From the NCBI GenBank assembly GCA_007128075.1, contig SKYD01000076.1, forward strand, positions 1 through 13,314: a stretch of DNA of 13,314 nucleotides. Reading direction: 5' to 3'. Positions 1 to 7,372 of the stretch are shown in pieces. A program made the translations under genes and the position numbers. Position 1 is the first letter of the stretch. Each line of letters starts with the position of its first letter. The notes beneath the pieces were generated by a model. That model made no database searches. It worked only from the letters and a program-made list of their open reading frames with translations, and was not told the DNA's origin. This stretch comes from Thiorhodovibrio sp. Its GTDB lineage: Bacteria > Pseudomonadota > Gammaproteobacteria > Chromatiales > Chromatiaceae.

Positions 1-49
1 CAAGCAGCGTCTACTTTCCCTATCACAACCTGAAACAATTTAGGACAGA

Positions 50-1519
50 ATGATGACGAATCTTGTCGAAACCATTGATGGTTTACCCAATCTTTGCGGT
101 CAGGAGACTGCGATTGCCGAGACGATGGCAAAGGGTGCCAAACGCTCACTGGCGCAATCCCCAGGTGGGGTTGATTTTGGGCGCATTCGGGCGGCGGCGG
201 CGATTGCGCTGCATCAGCACCAGCCGCTGATTCCTGCTGGTGGCGGTGATCTCAAAAATGCCGAGATTATCAGCAATCTTAAACACATGATGGACAATCA
301 GGGCATTGGCGATAACCACAATGCGCCGGTGTTTGTGTGGTGCTACAAGCGCATGGGCGAGTTTATCCCGCAACTGATTGGCGAGGGCAAATCGCCACGG
401 GTGATGCTCGAATACTCCGGCACTCTGCTGCATGGGCTGCGGGCGATGGGTGAAGATCATGTGATTGACGCGCTCAAAACCATCACCATGAACCCCGATT
501 TTAACTGGGCGGTGGAATGGCTGGGGATGCCTTGGGGGCATGCGGTGGCACCGTCCACGCCAGTGCAGGATTATCGGCTGCATGTGCAGGCGTTCCAGCA
601 TCATTTTGCGGCGATCTTTGGCTTGGAGGCACTGGAGCGGGTGCGCGGCTTCTCGCCCTCGGAGATGGCGCTGCCCAATCATCCCGATGTCGCCTATGAG
701 TTTGTCAAAACCCTGGTCGATTGCGGCTATCAGTGGGTGCTGGTGCAGGAACATTCGATTGAGCAGGTGGACAACGGCTGGCATCCGCAGCGCCCCCATC
801 TGCCACATCGCCTCGTCTGTACCAATTCCAAGGGCGAGACCGCCAGCATCATTGCCATCATCAAAACCCAAGGCTCGGACACCAAGCTGGTTGCCCAGAT
901 GCAGCCCTGGTATGAGGCACAAAGCCTGGAGCGGTGGGAGCTTGCTGGCAAGAGTGTGCCGCCATTGGTGACTCAGATTGCCGACGGCGAAAATGGCGGG
1001 GTGATGATGAACGAGTTCCCTGGCAAGTTCATGGAAGCAGTGCGCGGGGCATCGGGCACTGACACCCCGCTGATGAACGGCAGCGAGTATTTAGAGCATC
1101 TGTTCGCACTTGGCATCAAAGAAAGCGATTTCACTGAGGTGCGCCCGGTGCATCAGGGCAAGCTGTGGAGCCAGATGCAGCCCGGCGATGGGCCAGAAAA
1201 ACTCGCCAAGGTGATCGAGGAACTCAAACAGGCTGATCATCAATTCCACATGGACGGCGGCAGTTGGACCGATGATCTGTCCTGGGTCAAGGGCTATGAA
1301 AATGTATTAGGCCCGATGGAAGAGGCGAGTGCCTTGTTTAATGAACAGGTGCTCAAAGCCGGTATTGCCACCGATGATCCGCGCTATCGCAACGCGCTCT
1401 ATCATCTGATGGCATCGCAAACCAGTTGCTATCGCTACTGGGGGCAGGGTGAATGGACCGATTACGGGCGTGAGATCTGTCGCCGAGTGATGGATATCGT
1501 GCGTTACGATTTCGGCTAA
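50..1519 (+). CDS. Glycoside hydrolase family 57-like protein
   Basis: This 489-residue protein resembles GH57 enzymes, which act on alpha-glucans (amylases, 4-alpha-glucanotransferases, branching enzymes). The visible GH57-type blocks are HQHQPL at residues 55-60 (region 1), EYSGTLLHGL at 121-130, GFSPSEMAL at 200-208, whose Glu205 sits where the family nucleophile is expected, and DGENGG at 312-317, like the family's region 4 with its catalytic Asp. The C-terminal part contains ASQTSCYRYWGQGEWT (455-470). There is no signal peptide or membrane segment, so it is probably cytosolic. Two adjacent ATGs (50 and 53) follow an AGGA at 42-45; the second has the better spacing (7 nt), so the true start may be 53. 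aroA begins 6 nt downstream, so the two are probably co-transcribed, an unusual pairing. The family assignment is fairly secure; substrate and reaction are unknown. A role in glycogen metabolism is inference only. Confidence 0.85.
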   Translation: MMTNLVETIDGLPNLCGQETAIAETMAKGAKRSLAQSPGGVDFGRIRAAAAIALHQHQPLIPAGGGDLKNAEIISNLKHMMDNQGIGDNHNAPVFVWCYKRMGEFIPQLIGEGKSPRVMLEYSGTLLHGLRAMGEDHVIDALKTITMNPDFNWAVEWLGMPWGHAVAPSTPVQDYRLHVQAFQHHFAAIFGLEALERVRGFSPSEMALPNHPDVAYEFVKTLVDCGYQWVLVQEHSIEQVDNGWHPQRPHLPHRLVCTNSKGETASIIAIIKTQGSDTKLVAQMQPWYEAQSLERWELAGKSVPPLVTQIADGENGGVMMNEFPGKFMEAVRGASGTDTPLMNGSEYLEHLFALGIKESDFTEVRPVHQGKLWSQMQPGDGPEKLAKVIEELKQADHQFHMDGGSWTDDLSWVKGYENVLGPMEEASALFNEQVLKAGIATDDPRYRNALYHLMASQTSCYRYWGQGEWTDYGREICRRVMDIVRYDFG

Positions 1520-1525
1520 TCTATC

Positions 1526-2842
1526 GTGACCACCACTCAGCGATTTCAGCTTGCCCCCGGCGGTCGTTTGCGCGAAACCCTGCGCATCCCCGGGGATAAA
1601 TCGATCTCTCATCGAGCAATTATGCTCGGCGCACTCGCTGACGGGACGACGCACATCAGCGGCTTTTTAGAAGGTGCTGACAGTCTCGCCACGGTCGCTG
1701 CATTTCGTGCCATGGGGGTGAGCATCGACATGCTTGGGACCCCGGGCGAGGTAATCATCGAAGGTGTCGGGCGTGATGGGCTAAAAGCACCGGCAACGCC
1801 GCTTGATATGGGCAATTCAGGCACCTCGATGCGGCTGCTCAGTGGTTTACTGGCAGCCCAGCCCTTTGTTAGCGAGCTGACTGGCGATGACTCTTTAACC
1901 CGTCGCCCGATGCGGCGGGTGACTGAGCCGCTTGCTCAGATGGGGGCAAAGATTACCACCACCGAACAGGGCACTGCACCGCTCAAGATCGCAGCGGCTA
2001 CTTCTGGGCTGCACGGCATTGACTATCATTTGCCAGTGCCCAGTGCTCAGGTGAAATCCAGCCTAATCCTCGCTGGACTCTATGCTTCGGGGACAACCTG
2101 CATCACCGAGCCAGCCCCGACCCGCGATCACACCGAGCGCATGTTGACTGCCTTTGGTTATCCATTGCAACGCAATCATAACCGCATCTGTGTCAACGGC
2201 GGCGGGCGCTTGCACGCTACGACGCTGACGATCCCTGGTGACATCTCATCAGCGGCGTTCTTTATGGTCGGTGCCAGCATTGCCCCCGATTCAGACCTCA
2301 CCCTAGAAGCGGTTGGGGTCAACCCCACCCGCACCGGGGTCATCGCCATTTTACGCGCTATGGGAGCCGATATCACTCTGCTCAATCTGCGTGAATTTGG
2401 CGGCGAGCCAGTGGCGGATATTCGTGTGCGTTCAGCACCCTTGCACGGGATTCGTATTGCCCCCGAGCATGTGCCGCTGGCGATTGATGAATTTCCAGCG
2501 TTATTCATTGCTGCCGCCTGTGCCGAGGGCGAAACGATACTGCGCGATGCCGCCGAGTTACGGGTTAAAGAAAGCGACCGCATTCAGGTCATGGCAGAAG
2601 GCTTGACCAATCTAGGCATCGAGGCCGAGGCACTGGCTGATGGCATTCGTATCCGTGGTGGTTGCATCGGTGGCGGAACTGTGACCAGCTACAGCGATCA
2701 CCGCATCGCTATGGCGTTTGCAATGGCGGCATTACGCGCCAGCGCACCCATTGAGGTGCAGGATTGCGCCAATGTTAGCACTTCCTTTCCTGGCTTTGCC
2801 GCGCTTGCTGGCGAGGCAGGACTTCAAATCGCTGAAAGCTGA
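1526..2842 (+). CDS. aroA: 3-phosphoshikimate 1-carboxyvinyltransferase (EPSP synthase)
   Basis: AroA transfers the enolpyruvyl group of PEP to shikimate-3-phosphate, the sixth step of the shikimate pathway to chorismate and aromatic amino acids, in the cytosol. The 438-residue length is normal. Visible signatures are GDKSISHRA (23-31), the first family signature around GNSGTSMRLL (96-105), GDDSLTRRPM (120-129), catalytic Asp321 in AIDEFPA, and the second signature RVKESDRIQ (346-354) with Lys348 and Glu349. The residue matching E. coli Gly96 is Gly99, so the glyphosate-insensitive Ala form of CP4-type enzymes is absent and the enzyme is predicted to be sensitive. The start is GTG and must lie upstream of the GDKS block. 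No Shine-Dalgarno is seen before it, so translation may depend on ribosomes finishing the upstream gene 6 nt away. Its stop lies 2 nt from that of the convergent glnD. Confidence 0.97.
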   Translation: MTTTQRFQLAPGGRLRETLRIPGDKSISHRAIMLGALADGTTHISGFLEGADSLATVAAFRAMGVSIDMLGTPGEVIIEGVGRDGLKAPATPLDMGNSGTSMRLLSGLLAAQPFVSELTGDDSLTRRPMRRVTEPLAQMGAKITTTEQGTAPLKIAAATSGLHGIDYHLPVPSAQVKSSLILAGLYASGTTCITEPAPTRDHTERMLTAFGYPLQRNHNRICVNGGGRLHATTLTIPGDISSAAFFMVGASIAPDSDLTLEAVGVNPTRTGVIAILRAMGADITLLNLREFGGEPVADIRVRSAPLHGIRIAPEHVPLAIDEFPALFIAAACAEGETILRDAAELRVKESDRIQVMAEGLTNLGIEAEALADGIRIRGGCIGGGTVTSYSDHRIAMAFAMAALRASAPIEVQDCANVSTSFPGFAALAGEAGLQIAES

Positions 2843-2844
2843 AC

Positions 2845-5568
2845 TCAACCCTGCTGCTCCAGGCGTTGATGAATCGCCTGGCGCAGACAGGCTAAGGCTT
2901 GTTCGCACTGGATTTGGGTTTGGTTTTCAGTGGTGATGAAAAACACATCATCGACCTCGGCACCGACGGTGGCGATCTTGGCACTTTGTAAACGAATGTT
3001 ACAGCGCGCAAACACGCTGCCGATTTCAGCAAGCAGTCCCGGGCGGTCTAGGGTCACCAAACGCATCATGGTGCGCTGGCGGTTGTTGTCGTTGTTAAAG
3101 CTGATTCGGGTTTCAATCGGGAAATAGCGATGCTGGCGCGGCAGGCGGCGGGCGACCTCGACCTGATCGTTATCGAGTTGGTCAAGCTCACGATAAAGTT
3201 TCGCGCACAGCTCGTCGATGTCTTCAGCAGCGGTGATTGGTTCGTGGTTGGCAGTCAGCACCTGAAAGCTGTTGATCGCAGTGCCGCTATCGGTGGTGCT
3301 GATTCTCGCATCAACGATATTAAAGCCCAACTGATCGAGTAAGGCGGTTGTGCGCACGAATAGATTTTGCGCATCGCTGACATAAAGAAAAATCTCGCTA
3401 CAGCCGCGTTCTGGCAAGGGCCGAATGGCGACGAGCGGTGCTCTGCTGGTCTGGGCTGCCAGTGCTTGATGGGTTTGCCAGGCAATGTCCTCGGGCGAGC
3501 TGGAGGCAAAAAAATCAGCATGAAGCTGATACCAAAACTCGCGGCACTCCTCGGCCTCGATGCCTTGCTGGGCTAAAATCCGCATCGCTTCGTTTTGTTT
3601 GTGCTCGATGATCACATCTTGCGCTTGAAGATTCTCCAGACCATGTTCCAGTGCCTCGCGGGTGCTTAGATACAGCTCACGCAACAGCGAATCTTTCCAC
3701 GAATTCCAGCGTTTGGGGTTGGTGGCGCGGGCATCAGCCACCGTAAGCAAATACAGATAATTCAAACGATTCACCTCGCCGACCTGGGCGGCGAATTGTT
3801 GAATCACCTCAGGATCGCGAATATCTTTGCGCTGGGCGGTCAGCGACAGCAGCAGATGGTTCTCAACCAGCCACGCCACTAGGCGGCTGTCGTATTCACT
3901 CAGCCAATGCAACTGACAAAAATCCCAGGCCTCCCGCGCTCCGAGCACGGAATGGTCGCCGTTGCGCCCTTTGGCGATGTCATGGAACAGCCCTGCTAAA
4001 TACAACAATTCACGCTTGGGGATGCGCTGCACAATCGCACTACACAGTGGAAACTCATCGGCATATTGGCTGACGCTAAAACGGCGCAGATTGCGAATTA
4101 GCCGCAGGGTGTGCTCATCCACGGTATAAACATGAAACAGATCATATTGCATCCGCCCAACAATGTTGGCAAAGGCAGGGATGTAGCAGGCGAGCACGCC
4201 ATAGCGGTTCATGCGCTTGAAAACATTATGAACTCCAGTGGGATGGCGCAGAATCTCCATAAACAAACTGCGTACCCGCAGATCTTCACGAAATTCATCA
4301 TCAATGCGGTGGCGATTTTCGCGCACTAAGCGAATGGTGCTGGCGCGCACGCCGATAAGCTCAGGATGCAACTGGAGCTGGTGGAATAATTCGAGCAAAG
4401 CAAATGGTGAACGCGAAAACACATAATCGCTGGTCACTTCCAGATAGCCGCTGCGAATCTGAAAGCGACGATTGATCGGCTCGGGTGGGCCGATACGATC
4501 ATGCAATAAAATTGCCTCCTGGAAGAGTTGCAACAACATTTCGTTGAGGCGATTAAGCTCCATCACGGCACGATAATACTGCTGCATCATCTGCTCGACG
4601 GCAAGATTATTGGTGCCATCCGAAAATCCAAACTGAGCCGCCAGTGTACACTGATAATCAAAAAGCAGCCGATCTTCGCGCCGCCCCGCCAGCCGATGCA
4701 GCATGAAGCGAATTCGCCACAGCAGCGTCTGCGCCTCAATCAGGGTGAAATATTCGGTTTCGGTGAGAAATCCGTGGGTCACCAAATCATAGAGATCATT
4801 GGCACCAAAATGGCGTTTGGTTACCCAGCCGATCATCTGAATATCGCGCAGACCGCCGGGGTTTTCTTTGATATTGGGTTCAAGGTTATACGCAGTGTCG
4901 CCATATTTGCGCCAGCGAGCCAGTTGCTCTTTGCATTTGGCAGCAAAAAACGCATCACTCGGCCACACCGCCGGTGGGGCGATTGCCTGCACCATCTGTT
5001 CGGCGAGGGTTGCATCACCAATCACTAACCGTGATTCAATCAGATTGGTGATGATGGTGACATCGGAACGCGCCGCCTCGGCACACTCCTCTGGCGTGCG
5101 CACCGCATGCCCAACCTCCAGCCCGATGTCCCACAAAAAAGTCAACAAATTGCTCAGGGCATCGCTCAGTTCATCTACCCTGTCTGGAGCAGTCACGATC
5201 AAAATATCCACATCTGAGGCTGGCAGCAATTCCTCGCGTCCATAGCCGCCCACCGCCATCAGTGCTGCGGGTGGCTGATCGGGCATTGTGCGCCGCCACG
5301 CCGCACACAGCAGTGCATCAACTAGCCGTGATCGCGCCGCAACCAATGCTGTGACTGCCACCCCGCGATCAAACTCGGCATAGAGATGCTCAGTGACCGT
5401 GGCAAGAGTACGACGAAAAGTGGCAATCGCCTCTGATGCTGGGGCGTTGTTGAGCGTGTCAAGCTCGTCCTGAGCAAGTGCAAACACGGAATTGGAGGTG
5501 GTGGATTTCATTGTGGATTTATCCCCTTGAACCAATCGCTCAATCTGAGGTGGAACTTGATGGGGCAT
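2845..5568 (-). CDS. glnD: Bifunctional PII uridylyltransferase/uridylyl-removing enzyme
   Basis: GlnD is the glutamine sensor of nitrogen control: it uridylylates PII proteins (GlnB/GlnK) when glutamine is low and removes UMP when it is high. With the chosen start it has 907 residues, the usual family size. Domains in order are a nucleotidyltransferase domain with GGYGREELLPASDVD at 107-121, the NPGGLRDIQ block (237-245), an HD hydrolase domain with LFHDIAKG (527-534, His529/Asp530) for UMP removal, and two C-terminal ACT domains (about 720-800 and 833-905) expected to bind glutamine. The frame opens at a GTG at 5583. I prefer the ATG at 5568 because GAGGA lies 5 nt upstream of it; another ATG at 5511 is possible. 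The start overlaps the 3' end of map by 29 nt, so map and glnD are probably co-transcribed. Both catalytic centres appear intact. Confidence 0.96.
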   Translation of the reverse strand: MPHQVPPQIERLVQGDKSTMKSTTSNSVFALAQDELDTLNNAPASEAIATFRRTLATVTEHLYAEFDRGVAVTALVAARSRLVDALLCAAWRRTMPDQPPAALMAVGGYGREELLPASDVDILIVTAPDRVDELSDALSNLLTFLWDIGLEVGHAVRTPEECAEAARSDVTIITNLIESRLVIGDATLAEQMVQAIAPPAVWPSDAFFAAKCKEQLARWRKYGDTAYNLEPNIKENPGGLRDIQMIGWVTKRHFGANDLYDLVTHGFLTETEYFTLIEAQTLLWRIRFMLHRLAGRREDRLLFDYQCTLAAQFGFSDGTNNLAVEQMMQQYYRAVMELNRLNEMLLQLFQEAILLHDRIGPPEPINRRFQIRSGYLEVTSDYVFSRSPFALLELFHQLQLHPELIGVRASTIRLVRENRHRIDDEFREDLRVRSLFMEILRHPTGVHNVFKRMNRYGVLACYIPAFANIVGRMQYDLFHVYTVDEHTLRLIRNLRRFSVSQYADEFPLCSAIVQRIPKRELLYLAGLFHDIAKGRNGDHSVLGAREAWDFCQLHWLSEYDSRLVAWLVENHLLLSLTAQRKDIRDPEVIQQFAAQVGEVNRLNYLYLLTVADARATNPKRWNSWKDSLLRELYLSTREALEHGLENLQAQDVIIEHKQNEAMRILAQQGIEAEECREFWYQLHADFFASSSPEDIAWQTHQALAAQTSRAPLVAIRPLPERGCSEIFLYVSDAQNLFVRTTALLDQLGFNIVDARISTTDSGTAINSFQVLTANHEPITAAEDIDELCAKLYRELDQLDNDQVEVARRLPRQHRYFPIETRISFNNDNNRQRTMMRLVTLDRPGLLAEIGSVFARCNIRLQSAKIATVGAEVDDVFFITTENQTQIQCEQALACLRQAIHQRLEQQG

Positions 5569-6331
5569 CGGCTTCCTCTTCACGCAATGTTAAAATTTCA
5601 TGCCCATCCGGGGTGACTAAAATGGTATGCTCCCACTGTGCTGAGAGGCTGCGGTCTTTGGTAACCACGGTCCAGCCATCGGGCAGCACCTTAATCGCCC
5701 GTTTGCCCGCATTGACCATCGGCTCGATGGTAAAGCACATTCCCGCCTGCAGGATTAAACCCTCACCGCGTCTGCCATAATGCAGCACCTGTGGTGCTTC
5801 ATGGAAGGCGCGTCCGATGCCATGTCCACAGTATTCTTGCACCACTGAAAACCGCTCTTTCTCAACAAGCGTCTGAATTGCATGGCCGATGTCACTTAAA
5901 TGCGCCCCCGGGCGCACCTCAGCGATGCCTGCTGCCAAGGCAAGGCGCGTGATCTCGATCAGCCGCTTGGCAAGAATCGACGGCTCACCGACCGCGAACA
6001 TCCTGCTGGTATCGCCGTGGTAGCCGTCTTTGATCACTGTGACATCGATGTTGACAATATCACCTTTTTTGAGCTTTTTGTGACTGGGGATCCCATGACA
6101 CACCTGGTTATTGAGCGAGGTGCAGATAGATTTAGGATAGCCGCGATAATTCAGCGGTGCCGGAATCGCGCCCTGTTTGTTGACGATATGGTCATGGCAA
6201 ATCCGATCCAGCTCGTCGGTGGTGATGCCAGGCTCGACATAGGGGGCGACGACTTCTAAGACCTCAGCGGCTAAGCGACCGGCGATGCGCATTTTTTCGA
6301 TTTCAGAAGGGGATTTAATGGTGACGCTCAT
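5540..6331 (-). CDS. map: Methionine aminopeptidase, type I
   Basis: MAP removes the initiator methionine from nascent proteins when the second residue is small; it is a cytosolic dinuclear metalloenzyme. The 263 residues match the E. coli enzyme length (264). All five metal ligands are visible: Asp96 (NIDVTV), Asp107 (YHGDTSR), His170 (CGHGIGR), Glu203 (TIEPM) and Glu234 (QWEHT). His79 in CHGIPS is the conserved substrate-binding histidine. The last 14 residues, EEEADAPSSSTSD and the residue before them, form a polar, probably disordered tail that overlaps the glnD start. The ATG at 6331 gives the standard N terminus (SVTIKSPSEIEKMR); upstream there is only a weak GAAGA-like site. The gene is divergent from rpsB across a 256-nt region, as in E. 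coli. Its own promoter must lie in that region, but I could not place it with confidence. Confidence 0.97.
   Translation of the reverse strand: MSVTIKSPSEIEKMRIAGRLAAEVLEVVAPYVEPGITTDELDRICHDHIVNKQGAIPAPLNYRGYPKSICTSLNNQVCHGIPSHKKLKKGDIVNIDVTVIKDGYHGDTSRMFAVGEPSILAKRLIEITRLALAAGIAEVRPGAHLSDIGHAIQTLVEKERFSVVQEYCGHGIGRAFHEAPQVLHYGRRGEGLILQAGMCFTIEPMVNAGKRAIKVLPDGWTVVTKDRSLSAQWEHTILVTPDGHEILTLREEEADAPSSSTSD
5571..5580 (-). promoter_or_regulatory. Ribosome binding site that decides the glnD start
   Basis: On the minus strand AAGAGGAAGC precedes an ATG at 5568, with the GAGGA core 5 nt from the start codon. It lies inside the last codons of map. The upstream in-frame GTG at 5583 has no comparable site, so this element supports ATG 5568 as the glnD start. 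Confidence 0.65.
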
Positions 6332-6372
6332 CGGTATCGGTCGATCTTCAAATTAAGTCAGGGGTTAACAAA

Positions 6373-6392
6373 GTGAGCGATCCATTGCTCAC
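6373..6392. repeat. Inverted repeat GTGAGC-N8-GCTCAC over the rpsB -35 region
   Basis: A perfect 6-bp inverted repeat with an 8-nt spacer occupies 6373-6378 and 6387-6392. Its right arm overlaps the proposed -35 hexamer of rpsB (6385-6390). The position suits an operator for a dimeric regulator, acting on rpsB and perhaps on the divergent map. The GTGA to TCAC spacing is 12, not the 6 of a CRP site, so I do not assign a regulator. Chance occurrence is possible. Confidence 0.4.
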
Positions 6393-6414
6393 AAACAGCC
6401 CATCATGGTATAAA
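6385..6414 (+). promoter_or_regulatory. Probable sigma-70 promoter of rpsB-tsf, extended -10
   Basis: The -35 candidate TTGCTC (6385-6390) is separated by 18 nt from TATAAA (6409-6414), which is preceded by TGG, giving an extended -10 element. Transcription would start near 6421. The following bases CCACGGCGGC form a G+C-rich discriminator, a feature of promoters subject to stringent control by ppGpp, as expected for ribosomal protein genes. The resulting leader of about 167 nt matches the long-leader architecture known for rpsB in E. coli. It is the best promoter in the map-rpsB gap. Confidence 0.7.
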
Positions 6415-6420
6415 ACCACG

Positions 6421-6587
6421 GCGGCTGTCGCAAATGCAGCTTCGACCGCGACCAAACACCGAACCAACCCGCCTTTAAGACGGCGGACATGAGCGCCACA
6501 CGCGCATCGACACATGACGCCGGGTGCCTTAACGGTTGCGTCATGGGATGAGCGGAGGTTAAACCCCCTTTAGGAGTGATTGATTTA
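6421..6587 (+). promoter_or_regulatory. Structured 5' leader of rpsB, candidate S2 autoregulatory element
   Basis: The leader contains two hairpins. A small one pairs CCGCC (6469-6473) with GGCGG (6482-6486). A strong one pairs CATGACGC (6513-6520) with GCGTCATG (6538-6545), 8 perfect base pairs around a 17-nt loop. Loop bases TTAAC (6529-6533) can pair with GTTAA (6558-6562) just 3' of the stem, and loop GGGT (6522-6525) with ACCC (6563-6566), so a pseudoknot close to the ribosome binding site is possible. In E. coli and other gammaproteobacteria the rpsB leader is known to mediate feedback by S2, and the E. coli leader is also the source of the tff/t44 RNA. That this leader does the same is inference from position and structure. 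Confidence 0.5.
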
Positions 6588-7358
6588 ATGAGCAATGTCA
6601 CGATGCGCCAGATGCTTGAGGCTGGCGTGCATTTTGGTCACCAGACCCGCTATTGGAACCCCAAAATGGGGGCGTACATTTTCGGTCAGCGCAACAAAAT
6701 CCATATTATCAATCTGGAAAAAACCTTGCCGCTGTATTTAGAGGCGGTCAGTTATCTGGGTAAACTGGCGGCCAATGGCGGCAAGGTGCTGTTTGTCGGC
6801 ACCAAGCGCGCCGCCCACGAGCCGATCCGCGAACAGGCGATTCGCTGCGGCATGCCCTATGTCAACCATCGCTGGCTGGGCGGGATGCTGACCAATTTTC
6901 AAACCGTGCGCAAATCCATCCAGCGGCTCAAAGACCTTGAGGCGATGTTTGAGGATGGCACCATTGATCGCTTTGGCAAAAAAGAAGCCCTGACCCTCAG
7001 CCGCGAGCGCGACAAACTCGAACTCAGTTTGGGCGGTATCAAGAACATGAATGGGCTGCCTGACGCGCTGTTTGTGATCGATGTCGGGCACGAGCGCATT
7101 GCCATCACCGAGGCGAATAAGCTGGCAATTCCAGTGGTTGGTGTGGTCGATACCAACAATGATCCCAGTTCAATCGATTATGTCGTTCCCGGCAACGACG
7201 ACGCGATCCGCGCCGTGCGGCTGTATATCGAAGGCGTTGCCTCGGCGATCCTCGAAGGACGGCAAACCGCCGCAGTCATGGCGGGTGGGCGTGAGCTTGA
7301 AGCGTTCGAGGCCAGCTTGCCACCAGAAGAAGCACCCGCCGAGGCCGCCGCTGGCTAG
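6588..7358 (+). CDS. rpsB: 30S ribosomal protein S2
   Basis: S2 is a late-assembling protein of the small subunit, on the solvent side near the head-body junction, and is needed for S1 binding. The 256-residue product opens with MSNVTMRQMLEAGVHFGHQ, close to the E. coli N terminus MATVSMRDML, then WNPKM and the conserved HIINLEKTLP (39-48). The frame also opens at a GTG at 6576, but the alignment with S2 supports the ATG at 6588; that GTG overlaps the Shine-Dalgarno TAGGAG (6571-6576), which is 11 nt from the ATG. The C terminus is an acidic, alanine-rich tail (EEAPAEAAAG). The gene is led by a promoter and a structured leader and is followed after 75 nt by tsf, the pair forming the classic rpsB-tsf operon. 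Confidence 0.98.
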   Translation: MSNVTMRQMLEAGVHFGHQTRYWNPKMGAYIFGQRNKIHIINLEKTLPLYLEAVSYLGKLAANGGKVLFVGTKRAAHEPIREQAIRCGMPYVNHRWLGGMLTNFQTVRKSIQRLKDLEAMFEDGTIDRFGKKEALTLSRERDKLELSLGGIKNMNGLPDALFVIDVGHERIAITEANKLAIPVVGVVDTNNDPSSIDYVVPGNDDAIRAVRLYIEGVASAILEGRQTAAVMAGGRELEAFEASLPPEEAPAEAAAG

Positions 7359-7372
7359 GTTTAAGGTTTCAA

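Noticed and set aside
146..922. Minus-strand open frame of 258 codons
   Set aside because: It lies wholly antisense to the GH57 gene, shows no recognisable motif, and has the composition expected of an opposite-strand shadow in a G+C-rich gene.
2859..2881. Intrinsic terminator for aroA
   Set aside because: The 7-bp stem with 9-nt loop lacks a T tract on both strands and lies in glnD coding sequence; it may be chance.
4528..5028. Plus-strand open frame of 166 codons inside glnD
   Set aside because: It is antisense to the conserved GlnD nucleotidyltransferase and helical regions and matches no family I recognise.
6373..6392. CRP-binding site reading of the inverted repeat
   Set aside because: CRP sites have GTGA and TCAC separated by 6 nt; here the separation is 12.
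6389..6601. Minus-strand open frame of 70 codons in the map-rpsB gap
   Set aside because: It runs antisense through the rpsB promoter and leader, has no ribosome binding site of note, and shows no domain.
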